Source: Phenylobacterium sp. LH3H17
Lineage (GTDB): Bacteria; Pseudomonadota; Alphaproteobacteria; Caulobacterales; Caulobacteraceae
Assembly: GCF_024298925.1 (NCBI RefSeq)
Contig: NZ_CP101283.1
Location: forward strand, 3,477,001-3,541,000
Direction of reading: 5' to 3'
Length of the DNA: 64,000 nucleotides
Under the pieces are notes generated by a model. It did no database searches. It saw only the letters and a list, made by a program, of their open reading frames with translations, and was not told the DNA's origin. The position numbers and the translations under genes were made by a program. This document shows, one piece after another, positions 50,361 through 59,273 of the stretch (position 1 is the stretch's first letter; each line of letters opens with the position of its first letter).

Positions 50361-51149
50361 ATGACGCCCGCCGCCCTCGCCACGGCCGCCACGCTTGTCG
50401 CCCTGGCCCCGGCCGGGGCCCGCGCGGGCGAAACCGCCTGCGTCTATGAGCGCGGGGTCGTCGTGATTCCGGCTTCGGTGGCCGGGATGGCGGGCGACTA
50501 CATCCTCGACACCGGCTCGCCCGACACCCAGCTCCACGAGACCAAGGCCCAGATGGCCGGCATCACCGGGACCGCGGTGCGCGCCCGAGTGCTGGTGGCG
50601 GGCCTGGCCTTGCCCGGCCGGTCCGTGGCCGTGGTGGATCTGGACGCGCGCACGGCGGCCTTCCCGACCCCGATCGCCGGGGTGATCGGCGCCGACCTGC
50701 TGGCGCCCTATGTGGTCGATGTGAGCTTCACCCCCTGCCGGGTGGCGATCCACCGGCCGGGTCGGGCAGGCAGGTTTCGTGCGACAGCGGTGCTGCCGAT
50801 GGGCTCAGGCGTCGCCTCGGCAAGGGCGGCGGTAGCCGACGGCCCGCACGCCTCCGCCGGCGAGATGGTGCTCTCGACCGGCGCCGACGCGCCCCTGCGG
50901 ATGTACCAGAGCGTGGCCGTCGCCGTCGGGACCTCGCAGCCGGACACCCTGCTGCCCTATGGCGAGCGCCGCGCGACCCTGCGGGCCCTGTCGCTGGGCG
51001 GGGCGCTGTTCGAGAACCTGCCGGCCGGCCTGCTGGCCGACGGCGACGGCGCCCGCCTGGGCGTGATCGGCGCGCCGGTGCTGGCCCAATGGCGGGTTCG
51101 GTTCGACTTCCCCCGCCGGCGGGTGCTGCTGGGTCCGCCGGCGCACTAA
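50361..51149 (+). CDS. Secreted aspartyl protease-like (retropepsin fold) protein
   Basis: A 262-residue protein with a signal peptide (cleavage after 'LAPAGARAG' region). The mature start has 'YILDTGSPDTQLHETKAQ', a retropepsin/pepsin D-T-G-S motif (D50), followed by 'AGVIGADLLAPYVVDVSF', a flap/psi-loop-like segment. The second half repeats the layout with 'MVLSTGADAPLRMY' where Asp is replaced by Ser, and ends 'LGVIGAPVLAQWRVRFDFPR'. If active it would need to dimerise, or it may be a non-catalytic member. Confidence 0.75.
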   Translation: MTPAALATAATLVALAPAGARAGETACVYERGVVVIPASVAGMAGDYILDTGSPDTQLHETKAQMAGITGTAVRARVLVAGLALPGRSVAVVDLDARTAAFPTPIAGVIGADLLAPYVVDVSFTPCRVAIHRPGRAGRFRATAVLPMGSGVASARAAVADGPHASAGEMVLSTGADAPLRMYQSVAVAVGTSQPDTLLPYGERRATLRALSLGGALFENLPAGLLADGDGARLGVIGAPVLAQWRVRFDFPRRRVLLGPPAH

Positions 51150-51151
51150 CG

Positions 51152-51177
51152 AAAAAGGCCCCGGAAAACCGGGGCCT
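51152..51177 (-). terminator. Terminator of the petABC operon
   Basis: Perfect 9-bp stem AGGCCCCGG/CCGGGGCCT with loop of four. On the minus strand it is followed by TTTTTCG. It lies 27 bases after the cytochrome c1 stop. Confidence 0.88.
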
Positions 51178-51204
51178 CGATCGTCTCTTCCGGAGGCTTG
51201 GCGC

Positions 51205-52059
51205 CTAGTGGGCGACGTTCTTCCAGACCCGGCGATAGCTCCAGTAGAGCAGGCCGGTGAAGATCAGCAGATAGGCCATGGCGGCCAGGCCGAACTCCTT
51301 GCGTTCCTGCATCTTGGGCTCGGCGGCCCACATCAGGAAGGCGGCCACGTCCTTGGCCTGCTGGTCGACGGTCGACTTGGTGCCGTCGTCGAAGCTCACC
51401 TTGTCCGCCGCCAGGGGCGGAGCCATGGCCAGCACGCCGCCCGGGGGCACCGACTTGTGGTCGCCGCTCCAGGCCGAGGTCAGGTCGCCGGGGAAATACT
51501 TGTTGTAGTGCTGGCCCGTGGCGATGGTCAGGCCCTTGGGCGGCGTGACATAGCCCGAGCCGACCAGCGAATAGATGTAGTGGGCGCCGTGGTGGCGGGC
51601 CTTGGCGATCACCGACAGGTCTGGCGGCAGGGCCCCGCCGTTCGACGCCCGGGCCGCCGGCTCGTTCGGGAACGGGTTCGGGAACCGGTCGGCCGAGGTG
51701 CCGGGACGTTGGACGACGTCGCCGGTCTCGGAGTCGATGTCGTTGATCTGGTACTCGGCGGCGATCGCCTTCACGTACGGGTTGTCGTTCGAGTTCGGGT
51801 ATTTCTCGTCGTAGAACGGGCCGTTCTTGTCGCCGAGGTTGCGGAAGGCCAGCAGGCTCATCGCGTGGCAGGCCGAGCAGACCTCGCGATAGACCTTGTA
51901 GCCGCGTTGCAGCTGGCCCTGGTCGAACTTGCCGAACGGGCCTTCGAAGCTGAACTCGACTTCCTTCAGGGGCGCGGGCGCGGGGCCCGCGGCGAGGGCG
52001 GCGGGAGAAGCCAGCATAGCCAGCCCAAACGCCGCGAGCGCGATACCTTTACGCAGCAT
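51205..52059 (-). CDS. petC: Cytochrome c1 of the bc1 complex
   Basis: A 284-residue membrane-anchored c-type cytochrome. Signal peptide up to 'SPAALAAG', haem motif CSACH (C61-C64-H65), 'ALPPDLSVIAKARHHGAHYI' and the Met ligand region 'GGVLAMAPPL', then a C-terminal anchor helix 'AMAYLLIFTGLLYWSYRRV'. It carries electrons from the Rieske protein to cytochrome c. Third gene of petABC. Confidence 0.96.
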   Translation of the reverse strand: MLRKGIALAAFGLAMLASPAALAAGPAPAPLKEVEFSFEGPFGKFDQGQLQRGYKVYREVCSACHAMSLLAFRNLGDKNGPFYDEKYPNSNDNPYVKAIAAEYQINDIDSETGDVVQRPGTSADRFPNPFPNEPAARASNGGALPPDLSVIAKARHHGAHYIYSLVGSGYVTPPKGLTIATGQHYNKYFPGDLTSAWSGDHKSVPPGGVLAMAPPLAADKVSFDDGTKSTVDQQAKDVAAFLMWAAEPKMQERKEFGLAAMAYLLIFTGLLYWSYRRVWKNVAH

Positions 52060-52066
52060 CTTAGGC

Positions 52067-53386
52067 TCAACCCCTCTTTTCAGGCGAAGCCGCGGCGCCG
52101 GCCGGCGCGTTGGCGGGATGCGAAAGCACAGGTTCGCTGATCGATTCCGGCTGCGGCAGCGGGGTCTCGGTGAGGCCCAGGACCGGCAGGACGATCAGGA
52201 AGTAGGCGAAGTAGTAGAGCGTGGCGATCCGCGACAGCCAGACGAAGCTGTTCAGGTCGGCGTCCAGCAGCATGAAGGTCGAGAGCCCCGGGATCACGTG
52301 GTCGTCGGGAAGCTGGCCGCCGCAATAGCCCAGGACCAGGCAGGTCAGGACGAAGATGATGAAGTACATCCGCGCCGTCGGGCGGTAGCGCATGGAGCGC
52401 ACCTTCGAGGTGTCCAGCCAGGGCAGGACGAACAGCAGGCCGATGGAGCCGAACATCATCAGCACCCCGCCCAGCTTGTCCGGCACGGCCCGCAGGATCG
52501 CGTAGAACGGCAGGTAGTACCATTCGGGCACGATGTGGGCCGGGGTCACCAGCGGGTTGGCCGGGATGTAGTTGTCCGGGTGGCCGAGCGCGTTGGGATT
52601 GTAGAATACGAAGCTGGCGAACATCAGCAGGAACACTGCGATCGCGAAGCCGTCCTTCACCGTGTAGTACGGATGGAAGGGAACGGTGTCCTGTTTGGAC
52701 TTCACGTTCACGCCGGTCGGGTTGTTGTTGCCCGGGACGTGCAGCGCCCAGATGTGCAGGCCGACGACGCCGGCGATCATGAACGGCAGCAGATAGTGCA
52801 GCGAGAAGAAGCGGTTCAGGGTGGGATTATCCACCGCGAAGCCGCCCCACAGCCAGGTGGTGATGGCCTCGCCCACCAGGGGCAGGGCGCCGAACAGGTT
52901 GGTGATCACCACCGCGCCGTGGAAGCTCATCTGGCCCCAGGGCAGGACGTAGCCCAGGAAACCCGTGGCCATCATCAGCAGGTAGATCACGCAGCCGAGG
53001 ATCCACAGCACCTCGCGGGGGGCCTTGTAGGACCCGTAATAGAGGCCGCGGAACATGTGGATGTAGACCGCGATGAAGAACATCGAGGCCCCGTTGGCGT
53101 GCATGTAGCGGATCAGCCAGCCGTAGTTGACGTCGCGCATGATGTGCTCGACCGAGGCGAAGGCGTGGTCCACGTGGGGCACGTAGTGCATCGCCAGGAT
53201 GATGCCGGTCACCAGCTGGATGCCCAGGCAGACCGCCAGGATGCCGCCGAAGGTCCACCAGTAGTTCAGGTTCTTCGGGGTCGGGAAGTCGATGATGCTG
53301 TCGTACGCCAGGCGCACGATCGGCAACCGCGTGTCGAGCCAACGCTCGATGCCGGTCTTCGGTTCGTAGTTCGAATGTCCGCTCAT
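52067..53386 (-). CDS. petB: Cytochrome b of the bc1 complex
   Basis: A 439-residue eight-helix protein holding the two b haems and both quinone sites. '[20 protein letters not shown]' starts the first helix; haem ligands lie in '[20 protein letters not shown]' with '[20 protein letters not shown]' and in '[20 protein letters not shown]'. The Qo motif is '[16 protein letters not shown]'. Full length, unlike split cytochrome b6 systems. Confidence 0.97.
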   Translation of the reverse strand: MSGHSNYEPKTGIERWLDTRLPIVRLAYDSIIDFPTPKNLNYWWTFGGILAVCLGIQLVTGIILAMHYVPHVDHAFASVEHIMRDVNYGWLIRYMHANGASMFFIAVYIHMFRGLYYGSYKAPREVLWILGCVIYLLMMATGFLGYVLPWGQMSFHGAVVITNLFGALPLVGEAITTWLWGGFAVDNPTLNRFFSLHYLLPFMIAGVVGLHIWALHVPGNNNPTGVNVKSKQDTVPFHPYYTVKDGFAIAVFLLMFASFVFYNPNALGHPDNYIPANPLVTPAHIVPEWYYLPFYAILRAVPDKLGGVLMMFGSIGLLFVLPWLDTSKVRSMRYRPTARMYFIIFVLTCLVLGYCGGQLPDDHVIPGLSTFMLLDADLNSFVWLSRIATLYYFAYFLIVLPVLGLTETPLPQPESISEPVLSHPANAPAGAAASPEKRG

Positions 53387-53391
53387 CGGTC

Positions 53392-53946
53392 TCAGCCCAC
53401 CTTGACCTTGGTGTCGGAAAGGAAAGCGTATTCCGGCACTTCCAGGTTCTTCGGCGCGGGGCCCTTACGGATCCGGCCGGACGTGTCGTAGTGCGAACCG
53501 TGGCAGGGGCAGAACCAGCCGCCGTAATCGCCGCCGCCGAAGGTCGGGACGCAACCCAGATGGGTGCAGGTCCCGACCAGCACCAGCCATTGGGCCTTGC
53601 CCGGCTTGTGCCGTTCCTCGTCCGTCTGCGGATCGCGCAGTTGGGCGTTGTCGTCCTTCACCGCCGCGGCGATTTCCGCGCCGGTCCGGTTGCGGACGAA
53701 CAGCGGCTTGCCGCGCCACTTCAGCGTCACCTGCTGTCCCTCGGCGACCTTGGTCAGGTCGAACTCGATGGAGGCGAGCGCCAGGGTGTCGGCTGACGGG
53801 TTCATCTGGTCGATGAACGGCCAGGCCAAGCCCACGACGGCTCCGCCGGCGGCGACGGCCGCGGCGATGTGAATGAAATCGCGCCGGTTCGGGTCTTCGC
53901 CCGCGGCATGAGTATCGGGATTTGCGCCCACGACGGTGTCGGCCAC
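53392..53946 (-). CDS. petA: Rieske iron-sulfur protein of the bc1 complex
   Basis: A 184-residue protein with a twin-arginine signal-anchor ([15 protein letters not shown], residues 21 on). The [2Fe-2S] ligands are in '[12 protein letters not shown]' and '[15 protein letters not shown]'. First gene of petABC, starting at GTG 53946, five bases before petB. The region upstream (53947-54175) holds the promoter of this operon and of trmL, but I cannot pick clear elements. Confidence 0.96.
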   Translation of the reverse strand: MADTVVGANPDTHAAGEDPNRRDFIHIAAAVAAGGAVVGLAWPFIDQMNPSADTLALASIEFDLTKVAEGQQVTLKWRGKPLFVRNRTGAEIAAAVKDDNAQLRDPQTDEERHKPGKAQWLVLVGTCTHLGCVPTFGGGDYGGWFCPCHGSHYDTSGRIRKGPAPKNLEVPEYAFLSDTKVKVG

Positions 53947-54175
53947 CTTAAAGCTACCCTTCGATCAGGGGCCGCGAAGCGCGACCCTTCGGACGTTCCT
54001 GGAAAACCCAGGGCGATCCCGCCTTCGACCCTGCCCAGACCTTCTGGTAAGGGGCCCTCGGAACTTCAACGCTGTTGCAAGGCGAAACCACCGGAATGCT
54101 CGACGACCGAGGTCGCAGCCCGCCTTCCGTGATTCGCCCCTTGCCCCGGCAAATCCCGTGGCTGGATCGCTTAGA

Positions 54176-54628
54176 ATGCTGCTGGCGCTTTTTCAACCGG
54201 ACATTCCGCAAAACCTTGGCGCGGCCCTTCGCCTCGGGGCCTGTCTGGGCGTGCCCGTGCACGTGATCGAGCCCTGCGGCTTCCCGCTTTCCGACCGCGC
54301 AATCCGCCGCGCAGCCATGGATTACGGCGATCCGGCCGAGGTGATCCGCCATTCCGGATGGGCCGATTTCGCCGCTCAAGCCCAAGGCCGCGTTGTTCTG
54401 TTCACGACCAAGGGCGCCACGCCCTTGCACGATTTCGTATTCCGGTCCGACGATATCCTGCTGTTCGGCCGCGAGAGCCTGGGCGTGCCCGACGAGGTGC
54501 ATGAGGCCGCCGACGCCCGGGTGATCATTCCGCTCACGGCCGGCCGCCGGTCCTTCAACGTGACGGTGTCTGCGGCGATTGGCCTCTCGGAGGCGTTGCG
54601 CCAGACCGGCCTATTCCCTAAGGCCTAG
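54176..54628 (+). CDS. trmL: tRNA (cytidine/uridine-34-2'-O)-methyltransferase
   Basis: A 150-residue SPOUT methyltransferase that modifies the wobble base of tRNA-Leu isoacceptors, including the CAA species present here at 3098. 'ALFQPDIPQNLGAALRLGAC' is the TrmL start; knot residues appear in 'LLFGRESLGVPDEVHEAADA' and 'IIPLTAGRRSFNVTVSAAIG'. ATG 54176; the longer frame upstream is not needed. hemF follows after five bases. Confidence 0.94.
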   Translation: MLLALFQPDIPQNLGAALRLGACLGVPVHVIEPCGFPLSDRAIRRAAMDYGDPAEVIRHSGWADFAAQAQGRVVLFTTKGATPLHDFVFRSDDILLFGRESLGVPDEVHEAADARVIIPLTAGRRSFNVTVSAAIGLSEALRQTGLFPKA

Positions 54629-54633
54629 CCCTC

Positions 54634-55512
54634 ATGATGACCCTGCCCCCCGAGATCGATGTCCGGCGCGGCCGCGCCAAGGAATGGTTCGAAGCCCTGC
54701 AGGCGCGCATCTGCGCGACCCTGGAGGGGCTGGAAGACGAGGCGCCCGACCATCTCTATCCCGGCGAGCCTGGCCGCTTCGACATGCGTCCCTGGACGCG
54801 GGAGACCGGCGTGGGCGGCGGGATCGGCGGGCACCTGAAGGGGCGGCTGTTCGAGAAGGCCGGAGTCCACACTTCCGCGGCCCTGGCGCGCTTCTCTCCG
54901 GAGATGGCGGCCACCATGCCGGGCGCGGACAAGGACCCGACCTATGTCTCGGCCAGCATCAGCCTGATCATCCATCCGCGTTCACCCCGGACGCCGACGG
55001 TCCACATGAACACCCGCTTCCTTTCGACGGCCGAGAGCTGGTTCGGCGGCGGGGCGGACCTGACGCCCATGGTCGAAGAACAGCGAAGCCAGGACGCCGA
55101 CGACGCGGTCCTGTTCCATGGCGCCCTCAAGGAGGCCTGCGACGCGTTCGATCCCGAATGGTGGCCAAAATACAAGGCCTGGTGCGACGAGTACTTCTAT
55201 CTGCCCCATCGCAAGGAGACGCGCGGCGTGGGCGGGATCTTCTACGACCGGCACAACAGCGGGGACTTCGAACGCGACTTCGCCTTCACCCGCGCCGTGG
55301 GCGAGGCGTTCCTGGACACCTATCCCAAGATCGTCCGCCACCGCATGACCGAGCCCTGGACCGACGCCGACCGGCAGGAGCAGCTCATCCGTCGCGGGCG
55401 CTACGTGGAATTCAACCTGCTCTACGACCGCGGGACCATGTTCGGCCTGAAGGCGGGCGGGAACATCGAGACCATCCTTTCCTCCATGCCGCCTATGGTG
55501 GCGTGGACCTGA
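54634..55512 (+). CDS. hemF: Oxygen-dependent coproporphyrinogen III oxidase
   Basis: A 292-residue enzyme of the usual HemF length. 'HTSAALARFSPEMAATMPGA', 'SISLIIHPRSPRTPTVHMNT', 'WFGGGADLTPM' and 'RRGRYVEFNLLYDRGTMFGL' are the diagnostic blocks. It converts coproporphyrinogen III to protoporphyrinogen IX using O2 in haem synthesis. It follows trmL with a five-base gap. Confidence 0.96.
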   Translation: MMTLPPEIDVRRGRAKEWFEALQARICATLEGLEDEAPDHLYPGEPGRFDMRPWTRETGVGGGIGGHLKGRLFEKAGVHTSAALARFSPEMAATMPGADKDPTYVSASISLIIHPRSPRTPTVHMNTRFLSTAESWFGGGADLTPMVEEQRSQDADDAVLFHGALKEACDAFDPEWWPKYKAWCDEYFYLPHRKETRGVGGIFYDRHNSGDFERDFAFTRAVGEAFLDTYPKIVRHRMTEPWTDADRQEQLIRRGRYVEFNLLYDRGTMFGLKAGGNIETILSSMPPMVAWT

Positions 55513-55565
55513 CGGCGGCGACCCGGACCGTCTCCAACTTCGACATGGGATGATCCGCTGGCGCC

Positions 55566-55591
55566 CTGACGCCGCATCCCGTGTCTATAGT
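55566..55591 (+). promoter_or_regulatory. Candidate promoter of the ChbG/HpnK-like gene
   Basis: CTGACG (55566-55571), a 14-base spacer and TATAGT (55586-55591), 26 bases before the GTG start. Confidence 0.35.
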
Positions 55592-55617
55592 GGGCCGCCA
55601 CCTCAGGGGAACGCGCC

Positions 55618-56451
55618 GTGAGCCTCGCCCACCGCCTCGGATACGGACAGGACGCCAGACTCCTGATCGTCAATTGCGACGACCTGGGTTCAAGCGCCTC
55701 GGCCAATCGGGCGACGGAGCAGGCGCTGAGCGAGGGTCTCGCCACCAGCTCCACTCTGATGGTCCCCTGCCCCTGGGCGCTGGACGGCGTCCGCCGCGCC
55801 AAGGCCGGGGGCATCGGCGTGCACCTGACGCTCACCTGCGAATATCCGGACTATCGCTGGCGCTCGCTGACCGGCGCGGCCTGCCTGCATGACGCGGAGG
55901 GCTACATGCCGGCCACCGCCCAGGCGGTCTGGGAGAAGGCCGACCTCGAAGCCGTCCGCGCCGAATGCCGGGCCCAGATCGACCAGGCCTATGACTGGGG
56001 CGTCGACGTCACCCACCTGGACGCCCACATGGGCACGATGCAGCTGGAGCCGCGCTACGCCGACCTGTTCCTCGAACTGGCCGTCGCCTACGACCTGCCG
56101 GTGCGGATGATCGGCGCCAGCGCCGAGCGGCGGCTGGGACTGTCCGCCCGCGCCAGGGCGGACGAGCTGAGCCTGGTCTTCCCCGACAAGCTGGCGACCA
56201 CCTGGGCCAAGCCGGCCAAACCGACCTTCGAAGCGATCCTGGAGGACCTGCCCCCGGGCGTCACCGAGGTCTATCTCCATCCGGTCGAGGACGGACCCGA
56301 ACTTCGCGCCTACGACCCGCATGCCGCCCAGATCCGCATCGATGACCGGGAATGCCTGCTGGACCTCGCCTTCAAGGCTCGAACCGCGGAGCTGGGGATC
56401 GTGCTGATCGACTTCGCGCCCCTGCGCGACCTGCAACGGGCGCGAGGCTGA
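55618..56451 (+). CDS. ChbG/HpnK (YdjC) family carbohydrate deacetylase
   Basis: A 277-residue protein with the YdjC fold. Metal-binding residues are in 'LLIVNCDDLGSSASANRATE' (Asp-Asp), 'GIGVHLTLTCEYPDYRW' (His) and 'DVTHLDAHMGTMQLEPRY' (His). Family members remove N-acetyl groups from chito-oligosaccharides or act in hopanoid synthesis (HpnK). No hopanoid genes are nearby. AGGGGAA precedes GTG 55618. Confidence 0.9.
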   Translation: MSLAHRLGYGQDARLLIVNCDDLGSSASANRATEQALSEGLATSSTLMVPCPWALDGVRRAKAGGIGVHLTLTCEYPDYRWRSLTGAACLHDAEGYMPATAQAVWEKADLEAVRAECRAQIDQAYDWGVDVTHLDAHMGTMQLEPRYADLFLELAVAYDLPVRMIGASAERRLGLSARARADELSLVFPDKLATTWAKPAKPTFEAILEDLPPGVTEVYLHPVEDGPELRAYDPHAAQIRIDDRECLLDLAFKARTAELGIVLIDFAPLRDLQRARG

Positions 56452-56452
56452 G

Positions 56453-57061
56453 ATGGCCACCATCCGGCCCTATCGGGAGGACGACCTGCCGGCGCTCTAC
56501 GACATCTGCCTGAGGACGGGCGACAGCGGCCAGGACGCCAGCCACCTCTATGACGACCCGAGGATCATCGGCGAGATCTACGCCGCCCCCTACGGCGTCC
56601 TGCAGCCGGACCTGGCCTTCGTGGCGGAGGACGACCAGGGCGTGGCGGCCTATGCCCTGGGAACACCCGACACGCGGGCGTTCGAGGCCCGCCAGGAGGC
56701 CGAATGGTGGCCCCGGCTGCGGACGGTCCATCCCGAGCCGCCGGGCCCGCCCAGCCGCGCCTGGACGCGCGACCATTGGCGCGCCTTCCAGATCCACCAC
56801 CCCTTCACGGTTCCCCAGGCGGTGGTCGAGGCCGCGCCGGCCCATCTGCACATCAACCTGCTGCCGCGCCTGCAGGGCCAGGACGTGGGCCGGGCCCTGA
56901 TCGCCACACTGCTGACAGCCCTGGGCGAGCGCGGAACCCGGCATGTCCACCTGGGCTGCGACACCGCCAACCACCGCGCCCTGCGGTTCTACGACATCTA
57001 CGGTTTCCAGCGGTTCGAAGTGGGCCGGAACACCGTCTGGATGACTCTCGATATCGTCTAG
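56453..57061 (+). CDS. GNAT-family N-acetyltransferase
   Basis: A 202-residue GNAT protein starting one base after the deacetylase gene. 'TIRPYREDDLPALYDICLRT' is the first strand and helix, 'LHINLLPRLQGQDVGRALIA' the acetyl-CoA site, and 'HLGCDTANHRALRFYDIYGF' the C-terminal motif. Human OGA-like acetyltransferases look similar. Coupling with a deacetylase suggests sugar or amino-sugar substrates. Ends in CTAG with the convergent amidotransferase gene. Confidence 0.88.
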   Translation: MATIRPYREDDLPALYDICLRTGDSGQDASHLYDDPRIIGEIYAAPYGVLQPDLAFVAEDDQGVAAYALGTPDTRAFEARQEAEWWPRLRTVHPEPPGPPSRAWTRDHWRAFQIHHPFTVPQAVVEAAPAHLHINLLPRLQGQDVGRALIATLLTALGERGTRHVHLGCDTANHRALRFYDIYGFQRFEVGRNTVWMTLDIV

Positions 57062-57768
57062 CGGCCGGCCGTCGCCTGCTCCAGGAACCGCTGCAGCCAG
57101 GCGCCGACCCGCAGGCGGTCGTCAGGCTGTTCATAGCTCATCACCGCCCGATCGGCCTCGACATCGGTGTAGCGGCTCCCGCGGCGATTCTCGATCAGGG
57201 CCTTGGCATAGGCCGGCTCGAACTCGGGATGGAGCTGGATCGAGACGGCGCGGGCCGCGCCATAATCCAGCACCCCCAGCGGGCAGAAGCCGTTGCCGCC
57301 GAGGACCGTGGCGCCCGGCGGAACCTCCACCACCTGGTCCTGGTGCGAGGCCGGCGCGGCGATGGGTTCGTCGGTGTCCATCCAGGGCCGCGCTTCCGAG
57401 AGCCGATAGCGGTGCAGGCCCACGCCCCAGCCCTTGGGGGACTTGATCACCTTGCCGCCGAAGGCCTGGGCCATAACCTGATGGCCGAAGCAGACCCCGA
57501 CCAACGGGACCTCGCCCTTGGCCGCGCGCAGGAAGTCCATCAGCGGGTCGATCCAGGGCAGCGGGTCATAGACGCCCGCCGACGACCCGGTCACCAGCCA
57601 GGCCTCGCAGGCGTCCGTGGCGTCGGGCAACGCGCCCGCGGCCACGTCGAAGGTCGCATAGTCGTGGGTGTCCTCGCCGAACAGCCGCCGGAACATCGAC
57701 GGGTAGTCCCCGAACCGCTGGCGGACCCCGTCCGGCGGCGCGCCGGTCTCGAGGATTCCCAGCCTCAA
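57058..57768 (-). CDS. Class I glutamine amidotransferase-like protein
   Basis: A 236-residue GMP-synthase-type GATase1 domain protein. The nucleophile Cys is in 'PLVGVCFGHQVMAQAFGG'; the catalytic His-x-Glu is in 'SIQLHPEFEPAYAK'. No synthetase domain is attached, so it may hydrolyse gamma-glutamyl compounds. Start TTG 57768 overlaps the CCA-adding enzyme gene by four bases (TTGA). Confidence 0.87.
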   Translation of the reverse strand: MRLGILETGAPPDGVRQRFGDYPSMFRRLFGEDTHDYATFDVAAGALPDATDACEAWLVTGSSAGVYDPLPWIDPLMDFLRAAKGEVPLVGVCFGHQVMAQAFGGKVIKSPKGWGVGLHRYRLSEARPWMDTDEPIAAPASHQDQVVEVPPGATVLGGNGFCPLGVLDYGAARAVSIQLHPEFEPAYAKALIENRRGSRYTDVEADRAVMSYEQPDDRLRVGAWLQRFLEQATAGR

Positions 57769-59009
57769 TAGGCCATCCCCTGGGCCACGGCCTTGAGCTT
57801 CTCGATGGCCGAGAACTTGTCGTCGATGAAGTCGTGGTCGATCCACCAGTCCTCCACCTCGCGCAGCACCTTGCCGACCATCGGGCCCTTGGGCACGCCG
57901 GACTTGAGCACGTCCTCGCCGGTCAGCGGGAACGGCGGCGGGGTCCAGCTTTCGGCCAAGGCCAGCAGGCCGCGCCACTGGTGGGTGGCCGCCGACCTGG
58001 TCACCCTCGACCACAGAAGCTTGATGCGGTCGCTGAAGGCCTGGACGCCGATCTTGTAGACCGTGCGGCGGCTCTCGCGCGGGCTCATCCAGGACGTGAT
58101 GCGCGGGGTCTGGCCCATGGCCGCCACCAGCCGGTCCCTGACGTCGTTGGAGAGCCGCAGAGCCTCGGCGGCCTGGGCCACGCCGACCTCGTTGTCGGGC
58201 AGCAGGGTGGCCAGGCGCAGCACCGGATCGTTGACGAAGAGCTGGTCGCTCTCGATCTCCACCAGGCCGTTGAAGGCGGTCAGGTCGGTCGCCGAGGGCA
58301 GCAGGACGGTGAGCACGCCGCTCTGCGCCATCAGGGCCATGGCCGGGCGCGGCTCGTCGGCGGCGACCAGCTTCAGCAGCTCCTTTGAGATCCGCTCGGC
58401 CGGCAGCCTGGCGACGCTGTCCCTGGCCGCGGCGACGGCGGCCAGGGCCGCGGCGTCGGGTTCGCCCTTGCCGTACCAGGCCAGGAACCGGAAGAACCGC
58501 AGAATCCGTAAATGGTCCTCGGCGATCCGGGTCTCGGGGTCGCCGACGAAGACGATGCGGCCGGCCTTGGCGTCGGCCACCCCCTGCCCGGTCGGATCGG
58601 TCAGCGCGCCGGTGCGGTCGGCATAGATGGCGTTCAGGGTGAAGTCGCGGCGACCGGCGTCCTCGGCCCAGTCATCGGTGAAGGCCACCACCGCGCGGCG
58701 GCCGTCGGTGGCCACGTCGCGGCGCAGGGTGGTGACCTCGAAGGGATGGCCATCCTTCACCGCGGTGATCGTGCCGTGCTCGACGCCGGTCGGCACGGCC
58801 TTGATGCCGGCGGCCTCCAAGGCCTGTGTCACCTGGTCGGGAGTCAGGGTGGTGGCGATGTCCAGGTCACCGACCGGGGTTCCCAGGATGGCGTTGCGCA
58901 CGCACCCGCCGACGAACCGCGCGCAGCCGGCGCCGCCCCTGGCCTCCAGGGCGTCAAGCACCGGGGCGGCGGTCGTCATCCAGGGCTTCTCGCCGATACT
59001 GTCGCTCAC
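57765..59009 (-). CDS. CCA tRNA nucleotidyltransferase / poly(A) polymerase family
   Basis: A 414-residue class II nucleotidyltransferase. 'CARFVGGCVRNAILGTPVGD' and 'LDIATTLTPDQV' form the GG...DxD catalytic site; 'TLRRDVATDGRRAVVAFTDD' with 'RRDFTLNAIYAD' and 'EDHLRILRFFRFLAWYG' are the following motifs. In alphaproteobacteria this gene adds CCA to tRNAs. Start GTG 59009 overlaps the DUF6111-like gene by GTGA. Confidence 0.92.
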   Translation of the reverse strand: MSDSIGEKPWMTTAAPVLDALEARGGAGCARFVGGCVRNAILGTPVGDLDIATTLTPDQVTQALEAAGIKAVPTGVEHGTITAVKDGHPFEVTTLRRDVATDGRRAVVAFTDDWAEDAGRRDFTLNAIYADRTGALTDPTGQGVADAKAGRIVFVGDPETRIAEDHLRILRFFRFLAWYGKGEPDAAALAAVAAARDSVARLPAERISKELLKLVAADEPRPAMALMAQSGVLTVLLPSATDLTAFNGLVEIESDQLFVNDPVLRLATLLPDNEVGVAQAAEALRLSNDVRDRLVAAMGQTPRITSWMSPRESRRTVYKIGVQAFSDRIKLLWSRVTRSAATHQWRGLLALAESWTPPPFPLTGEDVLKSGVPKGPMVGKVLREVEDWWIDHDFIDDKFSAIEKLKAVAQGMAY

Positions 59010-59272
59010 TTGGACTGCGCTTTCTTCTCGAAATGTCCGGGCGAAACATGGCCGCCCTCGGTGACCTCGGCGGGAACATAGGTCTGGCCGCGGTTGTCGC
59101 CATGGAACACGGCGGTGGCCATCAGCGAAACCCCCAGCAGGACGCCGGCCGCGGCCATCAGCCAGGTCCAGGGCGTCGAGCCCATCTCGCGTCCGGTGCG
59201 TCGGGCGGCCTCGCGCCAGAGGAACCACCCGATGAAGGGCGTCGCCACCAGCAGCAGCCGCCAGAGGACCAT
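59006..59272 (-). CDS. DUF6111-like small membrane protein
   Basis: An 88-residue protein with two helices ('LWRLLLVATPFIGWFLWREA' and 'WLMAAAGVLLGVSLMATAVF'). It sits between the CoA pyrophosphatase and CCA-adding genes; start ATG 59272 is one base after the upstream stop. Function unknown. Confidence 0.7.
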   Translation of the reverse strand: MVLWRLLLVATPFIGWFLWREAARRTGREMGSTPWTWLMAAAGVLLGVSLMATAVFHGDNRGQTYVPAEVTEGGHVSPGHFEKKAQSK

Positions 59273-59273
59273 G

